From positions 1 through 64,000 of the forward strand of contig NZ_JBMERP010000015.1 of assembly GCF_049310925.1 (NCBI RefSeq): a DNA stretch of 64,000 nt. The letters run 5' to 3'. The position numbers were made by a program, and so were the translations under genes. This document shows positions 16,428-26,406 of this stretch, piece by piece (position 1 is the stretch's first letter; each line of letters starts with the position of its first letter). The stretch is from Virgibacillus_F sp049310925 (lineage in GTDB: Bacteria > Bacillota > Bacilli > Bacillales > Amphibacillaceae). The notes beneath the pieces were generated by a model. It was not told where the DNA came from, ran no database searches, and was given only the letters and a program-made list of their open reading frames with translations.

Positions 16428-16664
16428 GTCTTATCCTTCTTTCTATTAATATATAATATACTTACCTGTATTTTATCATGAAGTCACGGGCTAAAGAACC
16501 TAAAAGTGTGACCTTAAGCTAATTTTATAGTAACAAACCAAATTTATGTTTCTAAAATTGTGATCTGGGGTAAGTATATTCATATAGATTTTATCATTTT
16601 ATTAGGATATTTTTGATGAAGTCACCCTTATGTAAGGGAATAAATTTATAAAAGGACGAGGATT

Positions 16665-17729
16665 ATGATCGAATTTAATAATGTGCACAAGGTATACCCT
16701 GATGGAACTGAAGCACTAAAGGATTTTTCTTTAAAAGTAGAAAGTGGAGAACTATTAACATTGATTGGACCTAGTGGTTGTGGAAAAACAACGACCATGA
16801 AAATGATAAACCGCCTTATTGAACCCTCTTCTGGTGCAATCTACATAGGTGACAAAGATATTAAAGATTATAAGATAAATGAGTTGAGGTGGAATATTGG
16901 CTATGTCTTACAGGATATTGCACTTTTTCCGCACATGACAATAGCTGAAAATATTTCTGTCGTACCCGAAATGAAGAAGTGGAAAAAGAAAAAAGTAAGA
17001 GAACGAGGGATTGAACTATTGGAAATGGTGGGACTAGATCCATCAACTTATAAAAAAAGAATGCCTAGTGAGTTATCTGGGGGGCAACAACAGCGAGTCG
17101 GGGTAATTCGCGCGCTTGCGGCCGATCCGGATATTATCTTGATGGATGAGCCATTTAGTGCATTAGATCCTATCAGTAGGGAACAATTGCAAAGAGACAT
17201 TCGGGTATTGCAAAAGGAAATTAAGAAAACAATTGTTTTTGTAACACATGATATGGATGAAGCAATGGCTATTGGTGATAAAGTGTGTTTAATGAAAGAT
17301 GGGCAAGTTGTTCAGCTTGATACACCACAGCAGTTAATATTGAATCCCAAAAATCAGTTTGTAAGGGACTTTATTGGTGAGAGAAAATCACCTTGGCAAA
17401 CTGCAGTAGATGTAATTGCAGATCAATCCCAAAAACATGTTATCACTCTTTCTGACTACGAACAGGGATTGTATGAAAAATCGGGATTATTCGCTATAAA
17501 AGATAAAGATAACATGTATGTTGGGTCTGTAAAAAATGGAGATAAAGTTGATATTAAAGTAATTAATAATGATATTCCTTTGTTTCAGGCAACTGAAATA
17601 ATTGAGTCTGATGAACAAGCAATTTTACCTGTTTTAAAAGGGCAGAAACTAGTTGGAGTATTAACAAACAAAGATATAATTACCTTCCTGCGAAGTAAAA
17701 CCAAGGTAGAAAACGGGGTGGTTCAATAA
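16665..17729 (+). CDS. opuFA: Osmoprotectant ABC transporter ATP-binding protein, OpuF type
   Basis: ATPase of a glycine-betaine/choline-class importer. Walker A GPSGCGKTTTMKM, signature LSGGQQQRVGVIRAL, Walker B DIILMDEPFSALD, and switch VTHDMDEAM are intact, followed by a degenerate C-terminal CBS pair (about 250-350) like that of OpuCA/OpuBA. 354 residues. The stop and the next start share one base (ATAATG). The partner is a fused permease/binding protein, the arrangement described as OpuF. Import of compatible solutes fits a halotolerant host. Confidence 0.9.
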   Translation: MIEFNNVHKVYPDGTEALKDFSLKVESGELLTLIGPSGCGKTTTMKMINRLIEPSSGAIYIGDKDIKDYKINELRWNIGYVLQDIALFPHMTIAENISVVPEMKKWKKKKVRERGIELLEMVGLDPSTYKKRMPSELSGGQQQRVGVIRALAADPDIILMDEPFSALDPISREQLQRDIRVLQKEIKKTIVFVTHDMDEAMAIGDKVCLMKDGQVVQLDTPQQLILNPKNQFVRDFIGERKSPWQTAVDVIADQSQKHVITLSDYEQGLYEKSGLFAIKDKDNMYVGSVKNGDKVDIKVINNDIPLFQATEIIESDEQAILPVLKGQKLVGVLTNKDIITFLRSKTKVENGVVQ

Positions 17730-19255
17730 TGACTGAATTCATCGATGTTTTCCAGAAAAGACAGGATGTTTTACTTGAAACAATATGGGAGCATTTGCAG
17801 ATCTCATTGGTCGCATTAATCATTGCTATTTTCATTGCAGTTCCCCTGGGTTTACTATTAACACGTTATACTAGAATTGCTGAGCCAATTATTGGCGTAA
17901 CAGCTATTTTGCAAACCATACCAAGTCTTGCAGTATTAGCATTTTTAATTCCTTTTTTCGGTATTGGAAAAACTCCAGCAATTATTGCTTTAACAGCATA
18001 TGGACTATTACCTATTTTACGAAATACGTATACTGGTATCAAAGAGGTGAATCCATCGTTAAAAGAAGCTGCAACTGGAATGGGAATGAGTTCTTTTAGA
18101 CGACTTACCAAAATAGAACTACCAATCGCGATGCCCGTCATTATGGCCGGGATTCGTACGTCTATGGTATTAATAGTGGGGACTACCACAATTGCTGCTT
18201 TAATTGGTGCCGGGGGTTTAGGTGAACTAATTTTACTTGGTATTGACCGTGGTGCAGATATAAACTTAATACTTTTAGGAGCAATCCCAGCTGCTTTATT
18301 AGCAATTTTACTAGATATTATCTTACGTGGGTTTGAATTTGTATCAAAACGTGCTGGTTTTAAATCCTTCGTTGCAATGTTAATAATTGCTGTATTAGTG
18401 GTAACAACACCATTTATGTTCAACGGTAACAACAAAGCAGACATAGTAATTGGTGCTAAACTTGGGTCTGAACCGGCAATTTTAATCAATATGTATAAAT
18501 TGCTAATCGAGGATGAAACTGACCTTGAGGTCGAATTAAAGCCAGGGTTAGGTAAAACAGCGTTTGTATTTTCAGCACTTCAAGGTGACAGTATTGATAT
18601 TTATCCTGAGTTTACCGGTACTGCAATCGTAACGCATTTAAATGAAAAAGCAACGAGCAATAAGCCTAAAGAAGTATATCAACAAGCAAAGGAAGGCATG
18701 AAAGAAGAGTATGATATGGCATTTTTACAGCCAATGCAATTTAACAACACATATGCTGTTGCAACAACAAAAGAATTGGCTGAAAAATATAATTTAAAGT
18801 CTATTGCAGATTTAAATAGAGTAGAGGATGACTTCACTGCAGGATTCACCTTAGAATTTAAAGACCGCAAAGATGGTTATGTTGGGATGCAGGATCTATA
18901 CAATATTGATTTTTCTAAGGTTGTTACGATGGAGCCTGGTATAAGGTCTGAAGCATTGTCTAATGGTGAAGTAGACGTAATTGACGCATATGCAACTGCT
19001 AGTTATATGGTCAAATTGAATTTGGTCACTTTAGATGACCCTAAGAATCTGTTCCCACCATATCAGGGGGCACCACTTTTAAGACAGGAAACATTGATCA
19101 AGTATCCTGAGCTAGAACAAATACTAAATCAGCTTGGTGGAAAAATCACAGATGATCAAATGCGTGAAATGAACTACCAAGTTGATTACAAAGGTAAATC
19201 CCCGGAATCAGTTGCCAGAAACTATTTAACTGAACAGGGGTTACTTGATAACTAA
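17729..19255 (+). CDS. opuFB: Fused permease and substrate-binding protein of the OpuF transporter
   Basis: 508 residues. Residues 1-210 are an OpuCB-type permease with about six membrane segments and the EAA loop (LKEAATGMGMSSFRRLTKIELP). A further membrane segment (SFVAMLIIAVLVVTTPFMF) leads to an OpuAC/ProX-type binding domain from about 235 to the end, starting IVIGAKLGSEPAILINMY. The binding domain is therefore tethered outside the cell. Substrate probably glycine betaine or related; the exact range cannot be read. Confidence 0.92.
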   Translation: MTEFIDVFQKRQDVLLETIWEHLQISLVALIIAIFIAVPLGLLLTRYTRIAEPIIGVTAILQTIPSLAVLAFLIPFFGIGKTPAIIALTAYGLLPILRNTYTGIKEVNPSLKEAATGMGMSSFRRLTKIELPIAMPVIMAGIRTSMVLIVGTTTIAALIGAGGLGELILLGIDRGADINLILLGAIPAALLAILLDIILRGFEFVSKRAGFKSFVAMLIIAVLVVTTPFMFNGNNKADIVIGAKLGSEPAILINMYKLLIEDETDLEVELKPGLGKTAFVFSALQGDSIDIYPEFTGTAIVTHLNEKATSNKPKEVYQQAKEGMKEEYDMAFLQPMQFNNTYAVATTKELAEKYNLKSIADLNRVEDDFTAGFTLEFKDRKDGYVGMQDLYNIDFSKVVTMEPGIRSEALSNGEVDVIDAYATASYMVKLNLVTLDDPKNLFPPYQGAPLLRQETLIKYPELEQILNQLGGKITDDQMREMNYQVDYKGKSPESVARNYLTEQGLLDN

Positions 19256-19269
19256 AGGAGTGTCAATAA

Positions 19270-19686
19270 TTGGAAATTAAGAATCCATCAAATGACGAAA
19301 TCAAAAAGGTTTTACTAGAATCAAAAAGTATAGCGGTTGTAGGTTTATCGGATAATCCAGCAAGAACTTCTTATCAAATATCAAAAATTATGCAGGATAA
19401 AGGTTATAAAATTATTCCTGTGAACCCACAAGTAAAAGAAGTATTGGGAGAAAAAGCATATGATTCCCTAAAAGATGTTCCGAACTCTATTGACATTATT
19501 AATGTCTTCAGGAGGTCAGAACACTTACCAGCAATTGCTGAAGAGGCTGCCACCACAAAGGCAACTATTTTCTGGGCGCAATTAGGTGTTTCAAACGAGG
19601 AAGCATATGCTTATCTAAAAGAACGTAATTTCACTGTAATTATGAACAATTGCATTAAAGTCTCTCATTCAATGTTAATTGGGTAG
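19270..19686 (+). CDS. yneT: CoA-binding domain protein YneT
   Basis: A 138-residue CoA_binding (Rossmann) protein: SIAVVGLSDNPARTSYQISK near the N-terminus and VIMNNCIKVSH at the C-terminus. TTG start with AAAGGAG nine to ten bases upstream. In B. subtilis yneT lies between plsY and parE; here opuF is inserted between. Only 14 bases follow opuFB, so it may be read with it. Function unknown. Confidence 0.9.
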   Translation: MEIKNPSNDEIKKVLLESKSIAVVGLSDNPARTSYQISKIMQDKGYKIIPVNPQVKEVLGEKAYDSLKDVPNSIDIINVFRRSEHLPAIAEEAATTKATIFWAQLGVSNEEAYAYLKERNFTVIMNNCIKVSHSMLIG

Positions 19687-19740
19687 AGTAAAACTTCATT
19701 CTACACTAGTTTTATACTATTTATACCTAATCAAACGGTT

Positions 19741-19781
19741 CAGCTTTATCCCTCATTAAGCAGGGGTGAAGCTGTTTTTTT
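19741..19781 (+). terminator. yneT terminator
   Basis: Thirteen-bp stem (CAGCTTTATCCCT/AGGGGTGAAGCTG, two G-U pairs) followed by seven T. Confidence 0.9.
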
Positions 19782-19801
19782 GATTATAATTTTGATTTAT
19801 T

Positions 19802-19829
19802 TTGACATTAGTGAGATTAATGCTATTAT
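19802..19829 (+). promoter_or_regulatory. Likely parE-parC promoter
   Basis: TTGACA (19802-19807), 16-base spacer, TATTAT (19824-19829). It would give a leader of about 145 bases before parE, in which I recognise no riboswitch. Confidence 0.55.
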
Positions 19830-19980
19830 TTATCAGTCTATACAAGCGGAAATTAATTGTAGTATACTAATTAACAGACTCTGCATGATTTAATTTATAC
19901 ATTTACAATATAAAACATTTGTTCTATTCTTAAATAGACATAGAGATTTGGACATGTAAGCTGAAAGGAGTAGATGGTAA

Positions 19981-21933
19981 TTGGTTAAAGAACCGTTAAG
20001 TTATACCGATGACTCTATTCAGGTACTTGAAGGACTAGAGGCTGTTCGAAAAAGACCTGGTATGTATATAGGGAGTACAGATAATCGCGGATTACACCAT
20101 TTGGTACATGAAATCGTTGACAATTCAGTTGATGAGGCGTTAGCCGGTTATGGTGATACTATCAAAGTTAAAATACATAAAGACAACAGTATTTCAGTTG
20201 AGGACAGCGGGAGAGGAATCCCAGCAGGCATGCACAGCTCTGGTCGCCCAACGATTGAAGTTATTTTCACCGTTCTGCATGCTGGTGGTAAATTTGGACA
20301 GGGAGGATACAAAACAAGTGGTGGACTTCATGGAGTTGGAGCTTCAGTTGTTAATGCGCTATCCGAATGGTTAGAAGTAACAAGCTATCGTGATGGACAA
20401 ATTTACTTTCTGCGGTTTGAAAATGGCGGAAAGCCTGTTGGTACCTTGGAAAATAAAGGGACTACAAGAAAAAAAGGCTCTATCATTCATTTCAAACCGG
20501 ATCCTGCTATATTTTCTACAACAGTCTATAACTTCGAAACATTATCTGAAAGACTTAGAGAAGCGGCATTCCTATTAAAAGGATTAAAAATTGAATTAAC
20601 CGATGAAAGAGACCATACAAGTGAAACATACCAATATCCTGATGGTCTTGAATCGTTTGTAGCGTACTTAAACGAGGAAAAGGATGTACTTCATTCTGTC
20701 GTCTCCTTTGAAGGTGAGCAACAGGGTATTGAAGTTGATTTTGCTTTTCAATTCAACGATGGATACTCGGAAAGCATGCTCTCTTTTGTTAACCATGTGC
20801 GGACAAAAGATGGTGGAACGCACGAATCTGGTGCTAGGACTGGCATAACGAGAACGTTTAATGACTATGCCCGTAAATCAGGCATCTTAAAAGATAAAGA
20901 CAAAAATTTAGAGGGCACTGATATTCGCGAAGGGTTTACTGCAATTGTATCTGTACGTGTTCCAGAAGAAAAACTGCAATTTGAAGGGCAAACGAAAGGT
21001 AAATTGGGTACGTCAGAGGCAAGATCCGTCGTCGATGCAGTCGTTTCTGAAAGACTTTCCTATTTTCTTGAAGAAAACCCTGATAATGCGGGTCTATTAG
21101 TTCGAAAGGCTGTTAAAGCTAAGGAAGCTAGAGAAGCTGCTCGAAAAGCACGTGAGGATGCACGCACAGGTAAAAAGAAACGACGTAAAGATTCGTTACT
21201 AAGTGGAAAACTGACACCAGCTCAATCTAAAAATCCTCAGAAGAATGAACTTTATTTAGTAGAGGGGGACTCTGCTGGAGGGTCAGCTAAACAAGGCCGT
21301 GATCGAAAATTCCAAGCAGTCTTACCGCTTAGAGGTAAAGTTATAAATACAGAAAAAGCTAAATTAGAAGATGTTTTAAAAAATGAAGAAATATCAACTA
21401 TCATTCATACGATTGGTGCAGGTGTCGGCGGTGATTTTGATTTAGAAGATGTACAGTATGATAAAATTATTATTATGACCGATGCTGATACAGATGGAGC
21501 TCATATACAGGTATTATTGTTAACTTTCTTTTATCGTTATATGAAACCTTTAATTGAGGCTGGCAAGATATACATAGCATTGCCACCGTTGTATAAAGTT
21601 TCAAAGGGTAAAGGGAAAAACGAAAAAATTGTATATGCCTGGGAAGATCACGAACTTAAAGATGTATTAAAACAATTTAAAAACGGCTATACAATCCAGC
21701 GCTATAAAGGTCTGGGTGAAATGAACGCAGATCAATTATGGGAAACTACCATGGATCCTACTACAAGAACGTTAATTCGAGTAACATTAGAAGATTTAGC
21801 AAGAGCTGAAAGACATGTTACCACGTTAATGGGGGATAAAGTAGAACCCAGACGAAAGTGGATAGAAAGCCATGTTAAATTCGGTATGGATGATGACGTA
21901 AATATATTAGAAAACGACAAGATTCATACGTAA
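19981..21933 (+). CDS. parE: DNA topoisomerase IV subunit B
   Basis: ATPase subunit of the type II topoisomerase that unlinks daughter chromosomes. GHKL ATPase residues lie in EIVDNSVDEALAGYG and DSGRGIPAG; the TOPRIM domain has VEGDSAGGSAKQGRDRKFQA and DADTDGAH. A lysine/arginine-rich linker is at about 385-405. 650 residues. TTG start, AAAGGAG about 12 bases upstream. parC follows after 14 bases in the same operon. Confidence 0.97.
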   Translation: MVKEPLSYTDDSIQVLEGLEAVRKRPGMYIGSTDNRGLHHLVHEIVDNSVDEALAGYGDTIKVKIHKDNSISVEDSGRGIPAGMHSSGRPTIEVIFTVLHAGGKFGQGGYKTSGGLHGVGASVVNALSEWLEVTSYRDGQIYFLRFENGGKPVGTLENKGTTRKKGSIIHFKPDPAIFSTTVYNFETLSERLREAAFLLKGLKIELTDERDHTSETYQYPDGLESFVAYLNEEKDVLHSVVSFEGEQQGIEVDFAFQFNDGYSESMLSFVNHVRTKDGGTHESGARTGITRTFNDYARKSGILKDKDKNLEGTDIREGFTAIVSVRVPEEKLQFEGQTKGKLGTSEARSVVDAVVSERLSYFLEENPDNAGLLVRKAVKAKEAREAARKAREDARTGKKKRRKDSLLSGKLTPAQSKNPQKNELYLVEGDSAGGSAKQGRDRKFQAVLPLRGKVINTEKAKLEDVLKNEEISTIIHTIGAGVGGDFDLEDVQYDKIIIMTDADTDGAHIQVLLLTFFYRYMKPLIEAGKIYIALPPLYKVSKGKGKNEKIVYAWEDHELKDVLKQFKNGYTIQRYKGLGEMNADQLWETTMDPTTRTLIRVTLEDLARAERHVTTLMGDKVEPRRKWIESHVKFGMDDDVNILENDKIHT

Positions 21934-21947
21934 TAAGGGGGGATCGT

Positions 21948-24383
21948 ATGTCACAACCAGAAAAATATTTAGATCTTCCACTCGAAGAAGTAATTGGGGA
22001 TCGATTTGGAAGATACAGCAAATATATTATTCAAGAAAGAGCTTTACCTGATGCAAGAGATGGACTGAAACCTGTACAACGCCGCATACTTTATGCTATG
22101 TATGAAGATAGAAACACACATGACAATAATTTTCGTAAATCTGCCAAGACAGTTGGTACAGTAATTGGTAACTACCACCCACATGGAGATTCTTCCGTTT
22201 ATGAGGCGATGGTTCGGTTAAGTCAGGACTGGAAGATTCGCAATGTATTAATTGAAATGCATGGTAATAACGGTAGTCTTGACGGTGATCCACCTGCTGC
22301 AATGCGTTATACGGAAGCTCGCTTATCTAGTATTTCCTCTGAATTACTAAGAGATATCGACAAACATACGGTTGATTTCATTCCAAACTTTGACGACACA
22401 AATGATGAACCAGTTGTATTACCGGCGAAGTTTCCAAATCTGTTAGTAAATGGATCAACTGGTATATCAGCTGGCTATGCTACGGATATTCCTCCACATA
22501 ACTTAGCAGAGGTTATAGATGCAGTGATTATGAAAATTGATAATCCATCAGTAAATGTTCAAGAATTAATGCAGGTGATTAAGGGCCCAGATTTTCCTAC
22601 AGGTGGTATTATTCAAGGATTAGAGGGAATTGTTAAAGCTTATGAAACAGGAAAAGGAAAAATAATTGTTCGCGGTAAGGCTAAAGTCGAAAAAATTCGA
22701 GGAAATCGTGAACAAATAGTCGTTGATGAAATTCCATTTGAAGTAAACAAAGCAAATATGGTAAAAAGAATTGACGAGTTGCGAATTGACCGCAAAGTTG
22801 AAGGGATTTCTGAAGTTCGAGATGAAACAGATCGTACAGGACTTCGAATAGTAATCGAGCTTAAAAAAGATGCAAACAGTGAAGGGGTACTTCATTACTT
22901 GTATAAAAATACAGATTTGCAAGTAACCTACCACTTCAATATGGTAGCAATTGAAGACAAAACGCCGAAGCTTCTATCTTTGCCAAAACTACTTGATGCC
23001 TATATTTTTCATCAGAAAGATGTTGTCACAAGACAGACAAATTTTGAATTAAAAAAGGCAAATGAACGGTCCCATATTTTGGAAGGATTAATAAAAGCTA
23101 TTTCTATTTTAGATGAACTGATTGCCAAAATTAGGTCGTCTAAGAATAAAGCTGATGCCAAAAGCAGGATTATTGAAGCCTATGACTTCTCTGAACCACA
23201 GGCCGAAGCTATCGTAATGTTGCAATTATACCGATTAACTAATACAGATATCACATCTCTTGAGAAAGAAGCAGAGGAATTAAGAAAGAAGATCGCTGAA
23301 TTAGAATCAATCCTTGCTAGTGAAAAGAAATTATTTCAAACCATTAAAAGTGATTTGAAGAAAATAAAAAAAACTTACGCAGATAAGAGAAGAACCATTA
23401 TCGAAAATAAAGTCGAGGAACTAAAGATTGATATAGAAGTTCTGGTAGCAAGTGAAGATGTACTGGTTTCTACTACTAGAGACGGATATATCAAACGGAC
23501 AAGTCTAAGATCCTATGCCGCTTCGAACGGTAAGGACTTTGCTATGAAAGATGAAGATCATTTAGTAGGATTATTTGAATTAAATACAACAGACAAGATT
23601 TTATTGTTTACGAATAAAGGTAAATACTTGTATCTGCCTATTCATCAGTTACCTGATATAAGGTGGAAGGACATTGGACAGCATATATCAAACATCGTAG
23701 CCTTAGATAAAGATGAAAAAATTATTAATTGTATACCAGTGCGGGAGTTCAAAGAAAACCAATTCATCATTTTCTTTACACGCAATGGAATGGTTAAGCG
23801 TAGTGAGTGGAGTCAATATGACGCTCAACGTCACTCCAAGTCATTAGTAGCGTTAAACCTTAAAAAGGGTGATGAAGTTGTAAATGTTCATTTGACTGAA
23901 GGGCACTCTGACTTATTCATAGCAACAAACACTGGATACGGTTTGTGGTACCATGAAACAGAAGTAACACCTGTAGGCCAACGCGCTGCTGGTGTAAAGG
24001 CAATACTATTAAAAGACGATGATTTTGTTGTGAACGGCCAGGTTTTTGATGATCTAAGTGACCCTTCATTAGTATTGGTTACACACCGTGGTGCTTGTAA
24101 ACGCATGAAACTAAAAGAGTTCACAAAGACTAGTCGAGCTAAGCGGGGATTAACCATGTTAAGGGAATTAAAGAAAAAGCCACATAGGTTAGTTGGTTTC
24201 TATTTAACTAACGACAAAGAGACAATTACACTAAAGACGGATAAGGATATTATTCAGAATGTCTTCCCGTTGGATCTGACATTAAGTGATAGATCAAGTA
24301 ATGGTTCATTTGTAATCGATTCAGATAACCAAGGTGAAGTAGTGGAAGTTTGGAAAGAAACAAATTACGAAAAATTAAATTAA
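21948..24383 (+). CDS. parC: DNA topoisomerase IV subunit A
   Basis: DNA-cleaving subunit, partner of ParE. Catalytic Tyr121 lies in AAMRYTEARLS. The quinolone-resistance region reads HPHGDSSVYEAMVRLSQ, as in sensitive Gram-positives. The C-terminal beta-pinwheel (about 490-811) is complete, ending at 811 residues, the usual size. ATG with AAGGGGGG upstream. Confidence 0.97.
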   Translation: MSQPEKYLDLPLEEVIGDRFGRYSKYIIQERALPDARDGLKPVQRRILYAMYEDRNTHDNNFRKSAKTVGTVIGNYHPHGDSSVYEAMVRLSQDWKIRNVLIEMHGNNGSLDGDPPAAMRYTEARLSSISSELLRDIDKHTVDFIPNFDDTNDEPVVLPAKFPNLLVNGSTGISAGYATDIPPHNLAEVIDAVIMKIDNPSVNVQELMQVIKGPDFPTGGIIQGLEGIVKAYETGKGKIIVRGKAKVEKIRGNREQIVVDEIPFEVNKANMVKRIDELRIDRKVEGISEVRDETDRTGLRIVIELKKDANSEGVLHYLYKNTDLQVTYHFNMVAIEDKTPKLLSLPKLLDAYIFHQKDVVTRQTNFELKKANERSHILEGLIKAISILDELIAKIRSSKNKADAKSRIIEAYDFSEPQAEAIVMLQLYRLTNTDITSLEKEAEELRKKIAELESILASEKKLFQTIKSDLKKIKKTYADKRRTIIENKVEELKIDIEVLVASEDVLVSTTRDGYIKRTSLRSYAASNGKDFAMKDEDHLVGLFELNTTDKILLFTNKGKYLYLPIHQLPDIRWKDIGQHISNIVALDKDEKIINCIPVREFKENQFIIFFTRNGMVKRSEWSQYDAQRHSKSLVALNLKKGDEVVNVHLTEGHSDLFIATNTGYGLWYHETEVTPVGQRAAGVKAILLKDDDFVVNGQVFDDLSDPSLVLVTHRGACKRMKLKEFTKTSRAKRGLTMLRELKKKPHRLVGFYLTNDKETITLKTDKDIIQNVFPLDLTLSDRSSNGSFVIDSDNQGEVVEVWKETNYEKLN

Positions 24384-24393
24384 CGTATATTGC

Positions 24394-24426
24394 AAAGACA
24401 GCACATAAACTTTATGTGCTGTCTTT
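24394..24426 (+). terminator. parC terminator
   Basis: Sixteen-bp perfect stem (AAAGACAGCACATAAA with its complement) with one-base loop and T-run. Confidence 0.9.
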
Positions 24427-24526
24427 TTTACAACTACAAAAAAGTTAGTGGTGCTGAGTAAAAGTTTCACTTTATATAATCTGAAAAATATGATAAGGTA
24501 AAAATAGTGATATGGGAGGAGGGTTT

Positions 24527-25159
24527 ATAACGGATCTACGTCAAAAGATTGTTCAATCATCCTTACTTTTATTTGAGAAACAAGGCTTTCATGGTGTAAC
24601 AGTAAATCAGATTGTAGCAGACGTTGGTACGTCAAAGGGTGGCTTTTACCATCACTTTACATCAAAGGATGAATTGCTTTTTGTTATCCATGATACGTTT
24701 ATTACATATGTACTAGAAAAAGCAATTATTGCCAATGAAACGTATGATTCACCAACAAAGAAGCTCCAGGCAATCATTAAAGACTTCGTAAAAGTGTTTG
24801 ATCTTTATAAGCCCCATATTTCCGTTTTTTATCAGGAAACGATATATTTAAAACCGGAATATGAGATTCAAATTAAAAAAAAGCGAGACCAGTTCAAACA
24901 AATTATCACAAAGGCGATACGTGAAGGAAAGGCTGCCAAAGAGTTTCGCCAGGATCTCTCAGTTGAAATAACAACCATGTCAATACTGGGTATGGTAAAC
25001 TGGACATACAAGTGGTATAAACAACATGGAGATAAGACCATTGAAGAGATTGGTGATATTTATGTCGATCTAATCCTGCACTCTGTTTTACAGGTTGAAA
25101 CTTTATACAGCTCATCATATAGTGATGTGCTAATCGAAAAATCTTTTTTTACAACATGA
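24527..25159 (+). CDS. TetR-family regulator of the downstream acyl-CoA operon
   Basis: About 210 residues with an N-terminal TetR helix-turn-helix (VTVNQIVADVGTSKGGFYHHF) and a helical ligand-binding domain. It lies upstream of and in line with the yng-type operon; a palindromic site is in the 79-base gap between. Likely binds an acyl-CoA, by analogy with FadR/LiuR-type regulators. The start is unclear: ATG 24512 leaves GGAGGAGGG inside the coding sequence, whereas ATA 24527 sits seven bases after GGAGG and gives (M)TDLRQKIVQ, a normal TetR N-terminus. I list the ATA start with reserve. Confidence 0.8.
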   Translation: MTDLRQKIVQSSLLLFEKQGFHGVTVNQIVADVGTSKGGFYHHFTSKDELLFVIHDTFITYVLEKAIIANETYDSPTKKLQAIIKDFVKVFDLYKPHISVFYQETIYLKPEYEIQIKKKRDQFKQIITKAIREGKAAKEFRQDLSVEITTMSILGMVNWTYKWYKQHGDKTIEEIGDIYVDLILHSVLQVETLYSSSYSDVLIEKSFFTT

Positions 25160-25192
25160 AAGTAATCGCTTTCATTTTTTATTGAATTATAC

Positions 25193-25210
25193 AGACCAAC
25201 CAGTCGGTCT
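25193..25210. promoter_or_regulatory. Likely TetR operator
   Basis: AGACCAACCAGTCGGTCT is an 18-bp imperfect palindrome (seven of nine pairs) of the GACC-N-GGTC type common for TetR regulators, lying 28 bases before the yngJ start and 33 after the TetR stop. Inference from position and symmetry. Confidence 0.6.
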
Positions 25211-25238
25211 AAGTGGTAGATTACGAGGAGGAATAGTA

Positions 25239-26381
25239 ATGAATTTTGAATTAACAAAAGAACAATTAATGATTAAAAAAATGGTTCGTGACTTTGCAGA
25301 AGAAGTTATAAAGCCAAGAGCTATTGACATTGATGTAAAAGCAGAATTTCCAGAGGACATTTTCAAACAGATTGGTGAGCTAGGGTTACTAGGTTTACCA
25401 TTTCCTGAGGAATATGGTGGCTCAGGTGGAGATACCATCTCATATGCACTAGCAGTTGAAGAAATTGGCCGCGTATGTGGAAGTACTGGATTGAGCTATG
25501 CTGCAGCTGTCTCGTTAGGGGCAAGTCCAATTTATTATTTTGGAACAGAAGAACAAAAGAAGAAATATCTAACTCCTCTAGCCGAAGGAAAGTCGTTAGG
25601 CTCATTTGGCCTAACAGAACCAAATGCTGGATCTGATGCTGCTGGTACGAAGACGACTGCTGTAGTAGATGGCGACGATTTTATCATCAATGGAGAAAAA
25701 TGCTTTATTACAAATGCAAGCTACGCTGCAACCATAATTGTAACGGCTGTAACCGGAAAAGATGATCGTGGTAAGAATATTATTAGCGCCATAATTGTTC
25801 CAACAGATGTAGACGGCATTACAATTACAAGTAATTACGACAAAATGGGTGTACGTGGTTCTGATACAGCAGAAATTATCTTACAGGATGTTCGAGTTCC
25901 AAGAGAAAATTTACTTGGTGATCCACAAAAAGGCTTTAAGCAGTTTTTGCACACATTAGATGGCGGAAGGATATCTATCGCGGCACTCGGCTTAGGCATT
26001 GCACAAGCATCGCTTGATAAAGCATTAGCTTACTCGAAGGAACGAAAACAATTTGGGAAATCCATTTCCAATTTCCAGGCAATCCAATTTAAACTTGCAG
26101 ATATGTCAATGGAAATAGAGTTGGCTCGTAATATGATTCATAAGACAGCTTGGTTAAAGGACCAAGGTAAACCTTTTACGAAAGAATCTGCATATGCAAA
26201 ACTTTTTGCAACCGAAACTGCGACTAGAGCTGCAAATCAGGCAATCCAGATACATGGTGGGTATGGTTATATGCGCGAATATGAAGTAGAACGTTACCTC
26301 CGTGATGCAAAATTGATGGAAATTGGTGAAGGAACTTCCGAAATACAACGTTTAGTTATAGCTAGGCAGTTAGGTCTTTAA
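25239..26381 (+). CDS. yngJ: Acyl-CoA dehydrogenase (isovaleryl-CoA dehydrogenase-like), YngJ
   Basis: FAD enzyme oxidising an acyl-CoA to the 2-enoyl-CoA; in this operon isovaleryl-CoA is the likely substrate. 380 residues. Family motifs: SFGLTEPNAGSDA, the FAD loop FITNAS, and near the C-terminus IQIHGGYGYMREYEVERYLRDAK. Start ATG 25239, seven to eight bases behind GAGGAGG. First gene of a seven-gene operon matching B. subtilis yngJIHGFE, downstream of a TetR gene and its likely operator. Confidence 0.92.
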   Translation: MNFELTKEQLMIKKMVRDFAEEVIKPRAIDIDVKAEFPEDIFKQIGELGLLGLPFPEEYGGSGGDTISYALAVEEIGRVCGSTGLSYAAAVSLGASPIYYFGTEEQKKKYLTPLAEGKSLGSFGLTEPNAGSDAAGTKTTAVVDGDDFIINGEKCFITNASYAATIIVTAVTGKDDRGKNIISAIIVPTDVDGITITSNYDKMGVRGSDTAEIILQDVRVPRENLLGDPQKGFKQFLHTLDGGRISIAALGLGIAQASLDKALAYSKERKQFGKSISNFQAIQFKLADMSMEIELARNMIHKTAWLKDQGKPFTKESAYAKLFATETATRAANQAIQIHGGYGYMREYEVERYLRDAKLMEIGEGTSEIQRLVIARQLGL

Positions 26382-26406
26382 TAACTAGTTGGAAAGGTGG
26401 AAATTC

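Noticed and set aside
19830..19980. Possible riboswitch or attenuator in the parE leader
   Set aside because: The leader is long and AT-rich but shows no conserved riboswitch core or anti-terminator pair.
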